The position numbers and the translations under genes were made by a program. 64,000 bases of DNA, from the NCBI RefSeq assembly GCF_051131155.1, contig NZ_CP159508.1, positions 2,356,001 to 2,420,000 of the forward strand, read 5' to 3'. This document shows, piece after piece, positions 7,734-15,994 of the stretch. The notes below the pieces were generated by a model. It had not been told where the DNA came from. It saw only the letters and a program-made list of their open reading frames with translations, and did not search any database. Positions within the stretch are counted from its first letter, which is position 1. Each line of letters opens with the position of its first letter. Origin of the DNA: Pseudanabaena minima. GTDB taxonomy: Bacteria; Cyanobacteriota; Cyanobacteriia; Pseudanabaenales; Pseudanabaenaceae.

Positions 7734-8200
7734 TCATGTAGGGAAATAGGTGGAAGGAGGAAACAGAAGACGACGCAGGAAGTCAAAATCAATCCAACGC
7801 AGATTGTATGACCACTCAAACATGGCTACATACAGATACAAATACTTCTTGTGAATACCGCGAAAGGGACGCAGAAAATTGCGTAAACCAACCCAAATGC
7901 CCTCCATAGTATTGCAATGAACCTCACAAAAACCATCTTGATCGTCATCGCGGGCATACTCGCGCTGAGAGTGACAAAATGACTTCCTGATAAGTCTGTC
8001 CCTGTAAAAATGTGAAACACTTTCCCACATTCCCGACACTTGTATTTGACGATTGGTGCGCGTTGGCGATCGTGTGGCGCTTGTCCTGCTGGTATTGCGT
8101 GTCCACTTGGACAATGCAATCCCTTCGGATGCAGGATCTTTAATAACCATTCATAGCACGCTTGTTCATCTAACAATTCGGTCAGGGGAAATTTGTTCAT
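7734..8200 (-). pseudogene. IS1595-type transposase remnant (internally deleted)
   Basis: From 8200 the minus strand encodes an IS1595-like N-terminus: MNKFPLTELLDEQACYEWL, then a zinc-ribbon with CPSGH and CREC, to about 8000. The frame then shifts and jumps to the C-terminal motif EVHCNTMEGIWVGLRNFLRP containing the catalytic Glu region. The central part of the DDE domain (well over 100 residues) is missing and the two ends are in different frames. The element cannot be active. No clear terminal repeats were found. Confidence 0.75.
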
Positions 8201-8284
8201 GGCATCTCTGGCGATTCTTGAAAATTACTTCCTCCTATTTTGCCATTTCACCTGCTTCCCCAGATGAGCGTACAGATTAACACC

Positions 8285-8379
8285 AAAGCAAAAAATAGCT
8301 ACGCCATTTTTTGCTTTTAAAACCCTTACTGGGTTTGGTTTTCAATTCACAAAAGTGTCGTCACATTTTTGTGAACTAG
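8285..8379 (+). repeat. Three-hairpin dispersed repeat, copy 1
   Basis: Contains hairpin a (arms AAAGCAAAAAAT / ATTTTTTGCTTT around AGCTACGCC), hairpin b (AAACCC TTACT GGGTTT) and hairpin c (TTCACAAAA.TGT / ACA.TTTTGTGAA). Related copies lie at 10314, 17926, 19115 (inverted) and 21731. Its right edge supplies the stop codon of the antiporter gene. Confidence 0.8.
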
Positions 8380-10013
8380 TTCTGCATAGATTGCTCAGAG
8401 CGTGATTCCACTAAAATGACAGGGATAAGACTTGTTTCTATAACTGCTTGAGAAACGGAACCCACTAGAACCTGTTCCAAAGGTTGATGTCCTCGCTTGC
8501 CAATTACAATATCCGTTACTTTACGAGATTCAGCCACCCGAACAATCTCTTCGGGAACTGTACCTGACAGGCTTAAAAACTCATAGCGAATATCTGATAA
8601 GAGCTTCTGTGATTTTCCTTGCAAAAGCGCGATCGCCTGTTGATCGCCAAGGTTATCCACATACAAAACAATCACCTCACCATCACTACGCCTTGCTAAA
8701 TCTGCGGTTTTAGTTAAAACATCTGTTGATAGGGGCGACTCATCGACAGCAGCAAGGAAAACTGGACAGCCCAAAATTGCTACTTTGGTGGGATCGACTT
8801 CACCTCGTTCTAGAAGTTTGGGGGCAAAGGTAGGAATCGCCCATGCCCCTAAAGGAGCAGTGACTAAAATCGAAAGAGCGGCGATCGCTAAAATTGTCTC
8901 ACCACCAGCAAGCCCTTGAGCCAAAGGAATCGCCCCAATAGCAGCCTGTACTGTCGCCTTAGCTGAGTTGGCTGGCAATAAAAACAATTGCTCTTTCCAT
9001 GTCCAATTACTCCCCACAGTAGACAAATACCAACCAAGCGATCGCCCGACCAAAGTTCCAATTCCTAATATCAACAGCCCTACTAGCAGATTATTACCTA
9101 AAACATTTAGTTGAATACTTGCTCCTAGTAGCACAAATAAAATTATTTCGGCGATCGTCCATAAACTATCAAAGCCGCTCCGTAGTCTGCGAGCTAGAGG
9201 TGCATCTAGTTCTATTAAGAAAAATCCCATCGCCATCACCGCCAAATAGCCAGAGAAAACAGGAAGATGGTCGGCTAGTACTACCAACCAGAGAGCGATA
9301 CTTGCGGAAACTAAAGAATCTTGAACAGCATTTTGAGTCCAATTTTGCTTGATTAATAGCGATATTAGTATTTGAGCTGAAGCCCATCCCATTAGTACGC
9401 CTAATGTAATTTGGACGACGACTTGAAATGGAAGCAATTGCCAAGGGGCTAGGGTAATCCCTAGTAATGTGATACCCGTTGCTGTGCTTTGGGATAGAAA
9501 TGTGAGCAATAGACTAAACACCAGCAATAGCATCACATCTGACAAGGCACTACCTGTGAGAATGGCATCGGGAATCCCTTTAGTGACTCCCCAACCCAAG
9601 CTTTTCAGTCGTAGCATCGCGGGTACAATGACAGCAGGAGATTCTGCGCCGATAATGCAGCCTAGTAATAGCCCCGTTAAAAAATCAAACTGAAGTAACC
9701 ACATGGATGCAAAGGCGATCGCGATCGCTTCACAAGCAGCAGGTAAAAATCCCAGTCTTAAGGCTACCGTTCCTTGTTGAGCTAATTTTTCACGATCAAG
9801 TCCTAGCCCTGCTTTCATCAAAATCACCATCACAGCGATCGTGCGGAGGGACTTAGCCGCACCTAGCACTTCGGAACTAATTACATTGCCTACTTGCGTT
9901 CCTAAAAGAACGCCCACCACTATCATGCCAACAAGGGCAGGGATTTGCAGCCGTCGAGCGATCTGCCCGACCAAGAAACCCATCACCAAAATCCAAATAA
10001 TACTTTCTAACAT
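8376..10013 (-). CDS. CPA2-type cation/proton antiporter with C-terminal universal stress domain
   Basis: 545 residues. Residues 1-385 form the Na+/H+ exchanger domain with about 12 hydrophobic segments, including the GAESPAVIVPAML region where the conserved acidic residue lies. Residues about 395-535 form a cytoplasmic universal stress protein domain (FLAAVDESPLSTDVL at its start and the nucleotide-binding pattern GKRGHQPLEQVLVGSVSQAV near its end), which may bind ATP or cyclic nucleotides and regulate transport. The ion specificity cannot be told from sequence. It is flanked on both sides by copies of the three-hairpin repeat. Confidence 0.88.
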   Translation of the reverse strand: MLESIIWILVMGFLVGQIARRLQIPALVGMIVVGVLLGTQVGNVISSEVLGAAKSLRTIAVMVILMKAGLGLDREKLAQQGTVALRLGFLPAACEAIAIAFASMWLLQFDFLTGLLLGCIIGAESPAVIVPAMLRLKSLGWGVTKGIPDAILTGSALSDVMLLLVFSLLLTFLSQSTATGITLLGITLAPWQLLPFQVVVQITLGVLMGWASAQILISLLIKQNWTQNAVQDSLVSASIALWLVVLADHLPVFSGYLAVMAMGFFLIELDAPLARRLRSGFDSLWTIAEIILFVLLGASIQLNVLGNNLLVGLLILGIGTLVGRSLGWYLSTVGSNWTWKEQLFLLPANSAKATVQAAIGAIPLAQGLAGGETILAIAALSILVTAPLGAWAIPTFAPKLLERGEVDPTKVAILGCPVFLAAVDESPLSTDVLTKTADLARRSDGEVIVLYVDNLGDQQAIALLQGKSQKLLSDIRYEFLSLSGTVPEEIVRVAESRKVTDIVIGKRGHQPLEQVLVGSVSQAVIETSLIPVILVESRSEQSMQN

Positions 10014-10313
10014 CGCGTCACGTTAATTTTGAAATGTAGAACGTGACTTGTAGAGGAAAGATTGATCTAGGCATCCGCGCAGTCCTACCCTTCCGCCACA
10101 AGTCGGAATAAGTAGGAGCCATCAGCCTTTTAAACGTTACAAAAACAATCGATAACGCAAAGCGGTTTCGGCAAGCTCCATTGCCATCTCTATTTTTATA
10201 CCATTGAGTGAGACAAAAATGTAGAGGCAATTCATGAATTGCTTTTCAAAAGAACCCTGATATTCGCTATGATTCCCGCTTTGTTCTAAATTTGCAAATA
10301 GTTTTTATCCCAA

Positions 10314-10404
10314 ACCACAAAATAGCTACGCCATTTTGTAGTTTTAAAACCCTCACTGGGTTTGTTTTTTATTTCACAAAAGTGTTGCCACACTTTCGTG
10401 AAAT
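10314..10404 (+). repeat. Three-hairpin dispersed repeat, copy 2
   Basis: Same order as copy 1: CAAAATAGCTACGCCATTTTG, then AAACCC..ACTGGGTTT, then ATTTCACAAAAGTGT / ACACTTTCGTGAAAT. The outer bases of hairpin a differ from copy 1 but remain paired. Confidence 0.8.
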
Positions 10405-10466
10405 GGTATTACTTGCTCAGACAAAGACAGGGATATTAACCTATAATTTCAAAGCTTTCTTGCATA

Positions 10467-10557
10467 TATAGTAATCCTAAATAGGTTGTGAGAGTGCGCC
10501 CCGAAGGGGCGCACTCTCACAAAACTCAAAATCCCACAAGTGAATTAGGAGCGTTAT
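10467..10557. repeat. MITE with IS630-type ends, copy 1
   Basis: Left end TATAGTAATCCTAAATAGGTTGTG resembles the terminal repeat of the IS630 element at 44672; the right end is its degenerate complement. The interior is a hairpin (GTGAGAGTGCGCCC around a GAA loop, 10489-10520). About 90 bp, no coding capacity. Confidence 0.65.
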
Positions 10558-10645
10558 AGCAATCCTAATTCATTTGTGAGAGTAAATAGTTTGGGATAAT
10601 GTGCCACGAGTGGCACATTATCCCAAACTATTTAGGGTTGATATA
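10554..10645. repeat. MITE with IS630-type ends, copy 2
   Basis: Adjoins copy 1. Left end TATAGCAATCCTAATTCA; right end TAGGGTTGATATA is a degenerate complement. The interior is an exact hairpin at 10583-10634 with 24-bp arms and a CGAG loop. Confidence 0.6.
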
Positions 10646-10679
10646 GCTGTAGCAATACAATCCTAGATCTCGATCTCTA

Positions 10680-11573
10680 ATGAAAAAAAAGGATAGTTGG
10701 TTTCATATTGCCCTACGTTGGAAAGGCTCGGTAGTTCCAGAAGTCTTGCCGCGATCGCTATTATGTGGATTGTTTGGGGTTGTAATTTATATTCTTCATC
10801 TCTTAAACATCAAAGTTTCTCTACCAATTTTAGGTAGTATTATTCCTAATATCGTACTAGGTTTATTGCTCGTGTTCCGTACCAATACAGCCTATGAACG
10901 TTTTTGGGAAGGACGTAAAGCATGGGGAACTCTCGTAAATACAGTACGAAACCTATCGCGACAAATTTTAGTAGCAATTTCAGAGCATCAACCAAGAGAT
11001 CGCCAAGCTAAAGTTGCGGCAGTTAAGCTATTACCAGCTTTTGCGATCGCCTTAAAACTACATTTGCGATCGGAACCAGTTAACGCTGAACTCGAAGCCA
11101 ACCTCTCTTCAGAACAATTTCATCGCCTCAAGACGATGAATCATCCACCCCTTGAAATTGCCTTTTGGATTAGTAGCTATCTTCAAGAACAAGCTCAACA
11201 AGACAAGCTTGATCGCTATCAGCTTAGTGATATGGTTCAACTTTTAAACTACATGATTGATGTTGCAGGCATTTGTGAACGTATTCTTAGAACCCCAATT
11301 CCTCTTGCTTATTCTATCCATTTAAAGCAATTATTGATGCTCCACTCTTTGTCACTTCCCTTCCAAATGGTTGATCAACTAGAATGGATGACTGGACCAA
11401 TCGTCGCTCTAATTAGTTTTACTCTCTTAGGAATTGAAGAAATTGGTATTCAAATTGAAGATCCCTTTGGTCATGATGCCAATGATTTACCACTAGATAA
11501 TATCTGTAATAGCATGATGCGAAATATTGAAGATTTACTGTTGGTTAGCAATGATAAGGAGTCGGCAATCTAA
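10680..11573 (+). CDS. Bestrophin-like membrane channel protein
   Basis: 297 residues of the bestrophin/UPF0187 family, which form pentameric anion or cation channels. Visible are an N-terminal amphipathic part, membrane segments at about residues 22-45 and 50-68, the conserved RTNTAYERFWEGRKAWG motif near residue 70, the hinge RILRTPIPLAYSIHLKQ near 210 and the following membrane helices ending in LIEDPFGHDANDLPLD, the acidic cluster typical of the family. In cyanobacteria bestrophin-like channels have been linked to bicarbonate supply; that role is only a possibility here. A long hairpin follows the stop directly. Confidence 0.9.
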   Translation: MKKKDSWFHIALRWKGSVVPEVLPRSLLCGLFGVVIYILHLLNIKVSLPILGSIIPNIVLGLLLVFRTNTAYERFWEGRKAWGTLVNTVRNLSRQILVAISEHQPRDRQAKVAAVKLLPAFAIALKLHLRSEPVNAELEANLSSEQFHRLKTMNHPPLEIAFWISSYLQEQAQQDKLDRYQLSDMVQLLNYMIDVAGICERILRTPIPLAYSIHLKQLLMLHSLSLPFQMVDQLEWMTGPIVALISFTLLGIEEIGIQIEDPFGHDANDLPLDNICNSMMRNIEDLLLVSNDKESAI

Positions 11574-11574
11574 C

Positions 11575-11629
11575 AAGTAATCAATTTGTGATGGCACTGC
11601 AAAGCAGCGCCATCACAAATTGATTACTT
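11575..11629. terminator. Long hairpin between convergent genes
   Basis: 55-nt inverted repeat with outer arms of 21 exact pairs and a GCAAAGC apex. It starts 2 bp after the bestrophin-like stop and ends 4 bp from the stop of the convergent hydrolase gene, so it can serve both strands. Confidence 0.85.
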
Positions 11630-11632
11630 GGT

Positions 11633-12529
11633 TTACGAAACCTTTAGCAAAATATCATTGATTATCGCTGGCACTTCATCCTGTGGACAATGCCCGGCAT
11701 TGGGAATGTCAATAAATTCCTTGACGCAATCAAATCTTGTAAAAGACTTACGTCCCAATTCTATCGGCTCCCAAGGATCGCGATCGCCCCACAGCACGAT
11801 TGCCTCACAGGGTAAAATCGCCAGCAAATCTTCAGGTCGTGGTCCCTGTGAATAACGCACAAAAGCCATAAACACATCAACAGCATTGGGATTTTGAGCA
11901 GGCTTGATTAAGATTTCAATTAACTCATCGGTAATAGCACTGCGATCTACATAGGCTTGTGACAAAATTTGTTTTACCGATCGCGGTTGGCGTACTTGAT
12001 CAAAAAACAACTTGGCGATCGCCCGGTTACCCAAGATATTTTGAACAGTCTTTACGCCTAAGCGCTTCAACCAAGGCATAGATAATTGATTTTGTTCTTG
12101 TAATAGCCGTAATGAACAATTAATTAAGACTGTTTTGGCAATCATCTCAGGCGCATAGATCGCCGCTTGCATCGCCACCACTGCACCGATCGAATTACCC
12201 ACCAATATGGCGCGATCGCCCACCACCTCACGCACAAAATCAGCAACCTGATGCCCCCAAGTCTCAAAGGTATAGGGCAAATCACTCGGTTTTGGCTGTG
12301 CAGAAGATCCAAAACCTATTAAATCGATCGCATAAACTCTAAATTTTTGGGCTAGAACTGGCACATTTTTGCGCCAATGCCCCACCGAAGCACCAAACCC
12401 ATGAATCAGGACAATCGCAGGCTTATCTTTTTCTAATCCTTGATTCTCTAGTCCCTCAGCACAATAACCAATCTCATAGCCTCGCCATGTCCAAAAGCGA
12501 TCAGCAAACTTACGGTAATCAAAAAACAT
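11633..12529 (-). CDS. Alpha/beta-fold hydrolase
   Basis: 298 residues. Oxyanion-hole motif HGFGAS near residue 44, nucleophile elbow VGNSIGAVVA near 111, acid WGDRDPWEP near 250 and catalytic His in NAGHCPQDE near 278 make a complete Ser-Asp-His triad. The YSQGPRPEDL segment belongs to a common cyanobacterial and plant plastid subgroup of unknown substrate. Convergent with the bestrophin-like gene. Confidence 0.9.
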   Translation of the reverse strand: MFFDYRKFADRFWTWRGYEIGYCAEGLENQGLEKDKPAIVLIHGFGASVGHWRKNVPVLAQKFRVYAIDLIGFGSSAQPKPSDLPYTFETWGHQVADFVREVVGDRAILVGNSIGAVVAMQAAIYAPEMIAKTVLINCSLRLLQEQNQLSMPWLKRLGVKTVQNILGNRAIAKLFFDQVRQPRSVKQILSQAYVDRSAITDELIEILIKPAQNPNAVDVFMAFVRYSQGPRPEDLLAILPCEAIVLWGDRDPWEPIELGRKSFTRFDCVKEFIDIPNAGHCPQDEVPAIINDILLKVS

Positions 12530-12743
12530 GACAACAACTTAATTTATGGGCTAGAAAGAGGTAATACAAGGTTTCGTCTTCTTTCTGAAAAGTAAACTTA
12601 TGTGAAGCAATTAGAACTAGCTAATTTCGCCTATCCTATCATTGACTAGAGATTAGCCTCTCGTAATTATATTTAGCTTATTTAGCCCCAAACTCATTGT
12701 ATGTTTGGGAATAGGTATTTTTATAACTTTTCGATAACATTTT

Positions 12744-12747
12744 GGAG
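12744..12747 (+). promoter_or_regulatory. Ribosome binding site deciding the GTG start of cpcG
   Basis: GGAG lies 8 bp before the GTG at 12756. The next in-frame ATG would remove the conserved N-terminus of the linker, so the GTG is preferred. Confidence 0.65.
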
Positions 12748-12755
12748 ATTTAAAC

Positions 12756-13505
12756 GTGGCTCTTCCTTTGTTGAATTACGCTCCAGCATCGCAAAATTCT
12801 CGCGTCGCTGGTTTTACAGTCGGTAGTGACAACACACCTCGCATTTATAACACTGCAAACTTGCTCTCTAGCAGTGATCTAGATGAGTTGATTGAAGCTG
12901 CATATCGTCAAATTTTCTTCCATGCTTTTGCAACTGATCGCGAAGTTGCTCTAGAGTCGCAATTGCGTTCTGGCAATATCTCGGTCAGACAGTTTGTGCG
13001 TGGACTAGTACTCTCCAAGACTTATAGAAGCAGTTTTTATGACAAAAACAGCAACTATCGTTTTGTAGAGCAAACTGTACAGCGTGTTCTTGGTCGTGAT
13101 GTTTATAGCGAAAAAGAAAAAATTGCTTGGTCAATCGTAGTTGCGACCAAAGGTATTGAAGGCTTTATTGATGCATTGCTCAACAGCGACGAGTATCTTG
13201 AAGCTTTTGGCGATGACATCCTGCCTTACCAACGTCGTCGGGTTCTACCTAGCCAAAGAATTGGTGAAGTGCCTTTCAACCTCAAGTCTCCTCGCTACGA
13301 TGCATACCATCGTGCACAGTTGGGCTTCCCTCAACTTATTTGGCAAAATACTGTCCGCAGCTATGTGGTTACCGACAGAGCACCAAAAACAGGCGATCCA
13401 GCCTTGTTCTTGAATATGGCTCGTAGCATTTCGGCTACTCCTTCTACCTCAACCCCTGTATCTGCTCAAAACCTTGACTACGAACGTTTAGTTCCTCGTC
13501 GCTAA
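12756..13505 (+). CDS. cpcG: Phycobilisome rod-core linker polypeptide CpcG
   Basis: 249 residues. CpcG attaches phycocyanin rods to the allophycocyanin core of the phycobilisome on the thylakoid surface. The N-terminal ALPLLNYAPASQNSRV is the classic CpcG start. The Pfam00427 linker domain spans about residues 20-185, with YRQIFFHAFATDRE, RQFVRGLVLSKTYR and LNSDEYLEAFGDDILPYQRRR. The C-terminal 60 residues bind the core. A second phycobilisome gene, a bilin lyase, follows 153 bp downstream beyond a strong hairpin. Confidence 0.95.
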   Translation: MALPLLNYAPASQNSRVAGFTVGSDNTPRIYNTANLLSSSDLDELIEAAYRQIFFHAFATDREVALESQLRSGNISVRQFVRGLVLSKTYRSSFYDKNSNYRFVEQTVQRVLGRDVYSEKEKIAWSIVVATKGIEGFIDALLNSDEYLEAFGDDILPYQRRRVLPSQRIGEVPFNLKSPRYDAYHRAQLGFPQLIWQNTVRSYVVTDRAPKTGDPALFLNMARSISATPSTSTPVSAQNLDYERLVPRR

Positions 13506-13555
13506 ATCTCAACTTAAAGAGCAAATTATAAAACGTCTTACTCTTTAAAACCCAG

Positions 13556-13590
13556 AAAGCAAAGGGGGCGCTAAGCGCCCCCTTTGCTTT
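13556..13590. terminator. Terminator hairpin after cpcG
   Basis: Perfect 16-bp arms (AAAGCAAAGGGGGCGC) with a TAA loop, 50 bp after the cpcG stop. Confidence 0.85.
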
Positions 13591-13658
13591 GACTACAAAT
13601 TACTATAAAATTTGTTGGTCTCCATAAGTCTTGTTTTTATTTTTCACTATTTTCACAA

Positions 13659-14180
13659 ATGGATATTCATCAATTTCTCGAACTCTTTGTCGGTCGTTGG
13701 CGATCGCAACGCAGCGATCATCAATTTAGTAAGGGAAATGGTAGTGATACTCGTTCTGTGATTGAGATTACCGCCTTAAATGTTGATGATCCAGACTTAG
13801 TTGCAATTTGCCAGAAATACGACATTGCTCCCAATACTGTCATGCATCCGATGAAGATGTCGTGGGAAGAAGAATCTCTAAGCAGTAATAAACCCAAAGG
13901 TCATGCTTTAATTGTGCCTGTACCTAATGATTTCGCGTCGCCACAGAAAGGCTTGATTTTGACCAAACAAGGGAAGGGGGTATATGAGCTTGGTGCAGAC
14001 GAAGCTCTAACAATCAATACAGTGACTGCCAACAATGTGATCGAAGAGCGCATTTGGTATGGAAATCCTAACTTAAGATTTCGTGTGGCAACTTTGTTAA
14101 AAGGTGATCCTTCTAGCGATCGCCGAGTCCAATCTTCCAAGTTTTATTCAGAAATCCGCAGTATTCCACCAAAGGCATAA
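13659..14180 (+). CDS. Phycobiliprotein bilin lyase, CpcS/CpeS family
   Basis: 173 residues. S-type lyases are lipocalin-like beta barrels that attach bilins to Cys-84-type sites of phycobiliproteins. The N-terminal FLELFVGRWRSQRSDH matches the family start, and the VIEERIWYGNPNLRFRVATL strand near residue 128-147 and the final KFYSEIR are characteristic. Its position next to cpcG fits a role in phycobilisome assembly. Which bilin and subunit it serves (CpcS or CpeS type) cannot be decided here. Confidence 0.9.
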   Translation: MDIHQFLELFVGRWRSQRSDHQFSKGNGSDTRSVIEITALNVDDPDLVAICQKYDIAPNTVMHPMKMSWEEESLSSNKPKGHALIVPVPNDFASPQKGLILTKQGKGVYELGADEALTINTVTANNVIEERIWYGNPNLRFRVATLLKGDPSSDRRVQSSKFYSEIRSIPPKA

Positions 14181-14190
14181 AGTATAGTCG

Positions 14191-14244
14191 TCAAGCTAGA
14201 GATAGAGTTGTGTACTTTGCATCACAACTCTATCTCTAGCTTGA
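14191..14244. terminator. Long perfect hairpin after the bilin lyase
   Basis: Two exact 22-bp arms around a 10-nt loop (TACTTTGCAT), starting 11 bp after the stop. Confidence 0.8.
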
Positions 14245-14287
14245 TGCAGATACGTTACTGAGAGCCGCATTTATAGCTGTCGCTATT

Positions 14288-14332
14288 CTAAATAGTGTGA
14301 AACTGCGCTTTGCGTCGCCTCACACTATTTAG
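14288..14332. repeat. Hairpin with CTAAATAGTGTGA arms
   Basis: 13-bp arms CTAAATAGTGTGA / TCACACTATTTAG enclose an imperfect GC-rich apex (CTGCGCTTTGCGTCGC). It lies between the lyase and a small minus-strand frame; possibly a terminator for the latter. Confidence 0.55.
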
Positions 14333-14371
14333 TTTTTGATTTGTACTGATAAAGGTGGCTATAGCTAAAAT

Positions 14372-14476
14372 TTATGTCTTTAAGAAATGAGATATTAATG
14401 TCCAGACCTCTAAGCCGATAAAACCTGCTAACAAGACAAAAACTGCAATATTTAAACCAGCTTTAATTTTTTCCAT
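14372..14476 (-). CDS. Possible small single-pass membrane protein
   Basis: A 34-codon frame from the ATG at 14474-14476: a short basic N-terminus (MEKIKAG), one membrane helix (LNIAVFVLLAGFIGLEVW) and a short tail. This layout is typical of small photosynthetic-complex subunits, but I do not recognise it as any known Psb, Psa or Pet protein. The open frame extends upstream, but that part reads into the MITE at 14600 and looks non-coding. No good ribosome site is visible, so it may be spurious. Confidence 0.35.
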   Translation of the reverse strand: MEKIKAGLNIAVFVLLAGFIGLEVWTLISHFLKT

Positions 14477-14599
14477 ATGCTTTTTATGGGCTCTGTAAAT
14501 AAATTTAAAACGAACAATGCTTAGCCCCGCCCATCTTAATCTATTCCAGTATGTCGTATAGCATTTTTTGCTTAACTCCAAGCGAAAACGCATAACCTT

Positions 14600-14702
14600 T
14601 AAGCACCTGTGCAAAATAAATTGCCAAAACCCGTAGAGTTGCGCCTCTGCGGGGCGCAACTCTACGGGTTTTGGTTTGTAATTAATTATGCCTAGCTACT
14701 TA
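14600..14702. repeat. 103-bp MITE, copy 1
   Basis: Termini TAAGCACCTGTGCAAAATAA and, from the other side, TAAGTAGCTAGGCATAATTA form the inverted repeats. The centre is a hairpin with AAACCCGTAGAGTTGCGCC-type arms. Copy 2 at 58036 has the same length and the same ends, with compensated changes in the stem. Confidence 0.85.
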
Positions 14703-14882
14703 CTGTGATTGTTTTTTGTTTTGCAGATGAGTACTGCTCATTTACAAAACGCTATATCCTGTCATATTTTGGTGAATTAGGTGCTTAAATAAACCAAATA
14801 ATTTTGACTAGAAAAATCATCCCTTTATTCTAGTTGAGTTAAACTTAACCGTTATTACATTCAAGTGTGAGGATGTACTGCT
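14703..14882. other. Leader region of the SPOR-like gene
   Basis: 180 bp between the MITE and the GTG at 14883, with no gene. AT-rich; presumably holds the promoter, but I see no convincing -35/-10 pair. Confidence 0.4.
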
Positions 14883-15992
14883 GTGAATTTGGTCAAAAGG
14901 TTTAGTATTCTCGGCTCTGTGGCAATCGCATCTTTGACGATCTCCCAAGCCGCCTCGGCACGTTTTGTGATTTTTGTTGCAGGTAATGACGCTGCAACAT
15001 TACAGAGAGTTCGCACCGTCTCCCCAACTGCTTTTGCAACCAAGATCAACGATCAACCTGTAGTCCAAGCAGGTACGTTTAATTCTGAAACTAGTGCTGA
15101 TAGCCTCGCAATCGCCTTGCAACAATCGGGACTGTCTGCTCAAAAGTATTTTAGAGCTTCAGGCGGAAAGGAAAGTAATGTTCAAGTTCCTTTCCCAGAA
15201 ACCACAGCCTCCTCAGTAGTCTCTTTGCCTAGCCCTCAACAAGTTGTCATTCAACCAAGTTCCACTGTTCAACCAGTAAGCTTTCAGGTAGATTCTCAAC
15301 CCCAAGTTTTTAGCTCTGTGCCTCAGCAGGCGATCGCCTATAACCAAAACCAATACCAGCAGATCACAACTAATACTGTCGTTCCTCAAGTACAAACCCA
15401 ACAGGTACTCGTACCCCGTTGGCAACAGGTATTAGTTCCAGAAACTCGCCAAGTTGTAACCCAGACAGTTGTACCCCAAACCCAAATTGTCCAAACAGGC
15501 TATGTGCAATCAGGTTATGTGCAACCAACTGCTTACGCTCAATCAACATCCTCATACGTACAACCAACTGTACAAGCAACAGGTTATACACAAACAACTG
15601 GTTATGTGCAGCCACAGACAGGATTTATTCCTACGTCATCAGCAACGGTAGTTCCCACAACCTATGACAACTCTATTGTCACAGCTAATAATAACTTTGC
15701 AGTGCAACCTCAGCCAATCTCTGCCTATAGTACAAGTGCAACTACTAGCGAGCCACAGTTACCTCAAGCAGCTCAAAATCCTAACTTTCGTTATGTTGCG
15801 GCAGTACCTGCTCTCACCAGTAATCAGTTCTTACTAGCGAGAGTCCGCCAATATATCCCTAATGCTTTTTTCTCTAATTCTGGGCGTGGTACATATATTC
15901 ATGCAGGTGCTTACCAAAGTCGCGATTCAGCAGAAGCGGTATCTCGCTATCTGCGATCGCAAGGTGTTGACTCACGAGTTCTTTACTTCTAA
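14883..15992 (+). CDS. Periplasmic protein with SPOR-like ends and a Gln/Val/Thr-rich middle
   Basis: 369 residues from a GTG. Residues 1-27 are a signal peptide ending ...SQAASA. Residues 28-95 and 300-369 look like two copies of a SPOR-type fold: RFVIFVAGNDAATLQRVRTVSPTAF with VVQAGTFNSETSADSLAIAL, then FLLARVRQYIPNAFF with YIHAGAYQSRDSAEAVSRYL. Between them is a low-complexity linker of about 200 residues with repeated VPQTQ, TGYVQPT and SSYVQPT units. SPOR domains bind denuded peptidoglycan, so a cell-wall role is plausible but inferred. It ends 2 bp before the potB start, so the three genes may form one operon. Confidence 0.75.
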   Translation: MNLVKRFSILGSVAIASLTISQAASARFVIFVAGNDAATLQRVRTVSPTAFATKINDQPVVQAGTFNSETSADSLAIALQQSGLSAQKYFRASGGKESNVQVPFPETTASSVVSLPSPQQVVIQPSSTVQPVSFQVDSQPQVFSSVPQQAIAYNQNQYQQITTNTVVPQVQTQQVLVPRWQQVLVPETRQVVTQTVVPQTQIVQTGYVQSGYVQPTAYAQSTSSYVQPTVQATGYTQTTGYVQPQTGFIPTSSATVVPTTYDNSIVTANNNFAVQPQPISAYSTSATTSEPQLPQAAQNPNFRYVAAVPALTSNQFLLARVRQYIPNAFFSNSGRGTYIHAGAYQSRDSAEAVSRYLRSQGVDSRVLYF

Positions 15993-15994
15993 AT

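Larger units (their letters stand above)
10014..10679. other. Gene-free region filled with repeats
   Basis: No convincing gene in 666 bp. The first 300 bp (10014-10310) have no feature I recognise. After that come a copy of the three-hairpin repeat (10314-10404) and two adjacent MITE-like units with IS630-type ends (10467-10645). Confidence 0.7.

Noticed and set aside
7698..7811. Short plus-strand frame after PadR (MKRKTEAQ...)
   Set aside because: 37 codons, overlaps the IS1595 remnant antisense, very Lys/Arg rich; could be the stump of a lost gene but cannot be supported.
10018..10230. Minus-strand frame of 70 codons next to the antiporter start
   Set aside because: No ribosome site, no recognisable motif, composition of non-coding DNA.
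10014..10310. Possible riboswitch or structured RNA upstream of the antiporter
   Set aside because: No motif of a known class could be matched by eye; left as plain intergenic sequence.
15213..15667. Several alternative frames inside the SPOR-like gene
   Set aside because: Produced by the repetitive linker; the long frame with a signal peptide explains the region.
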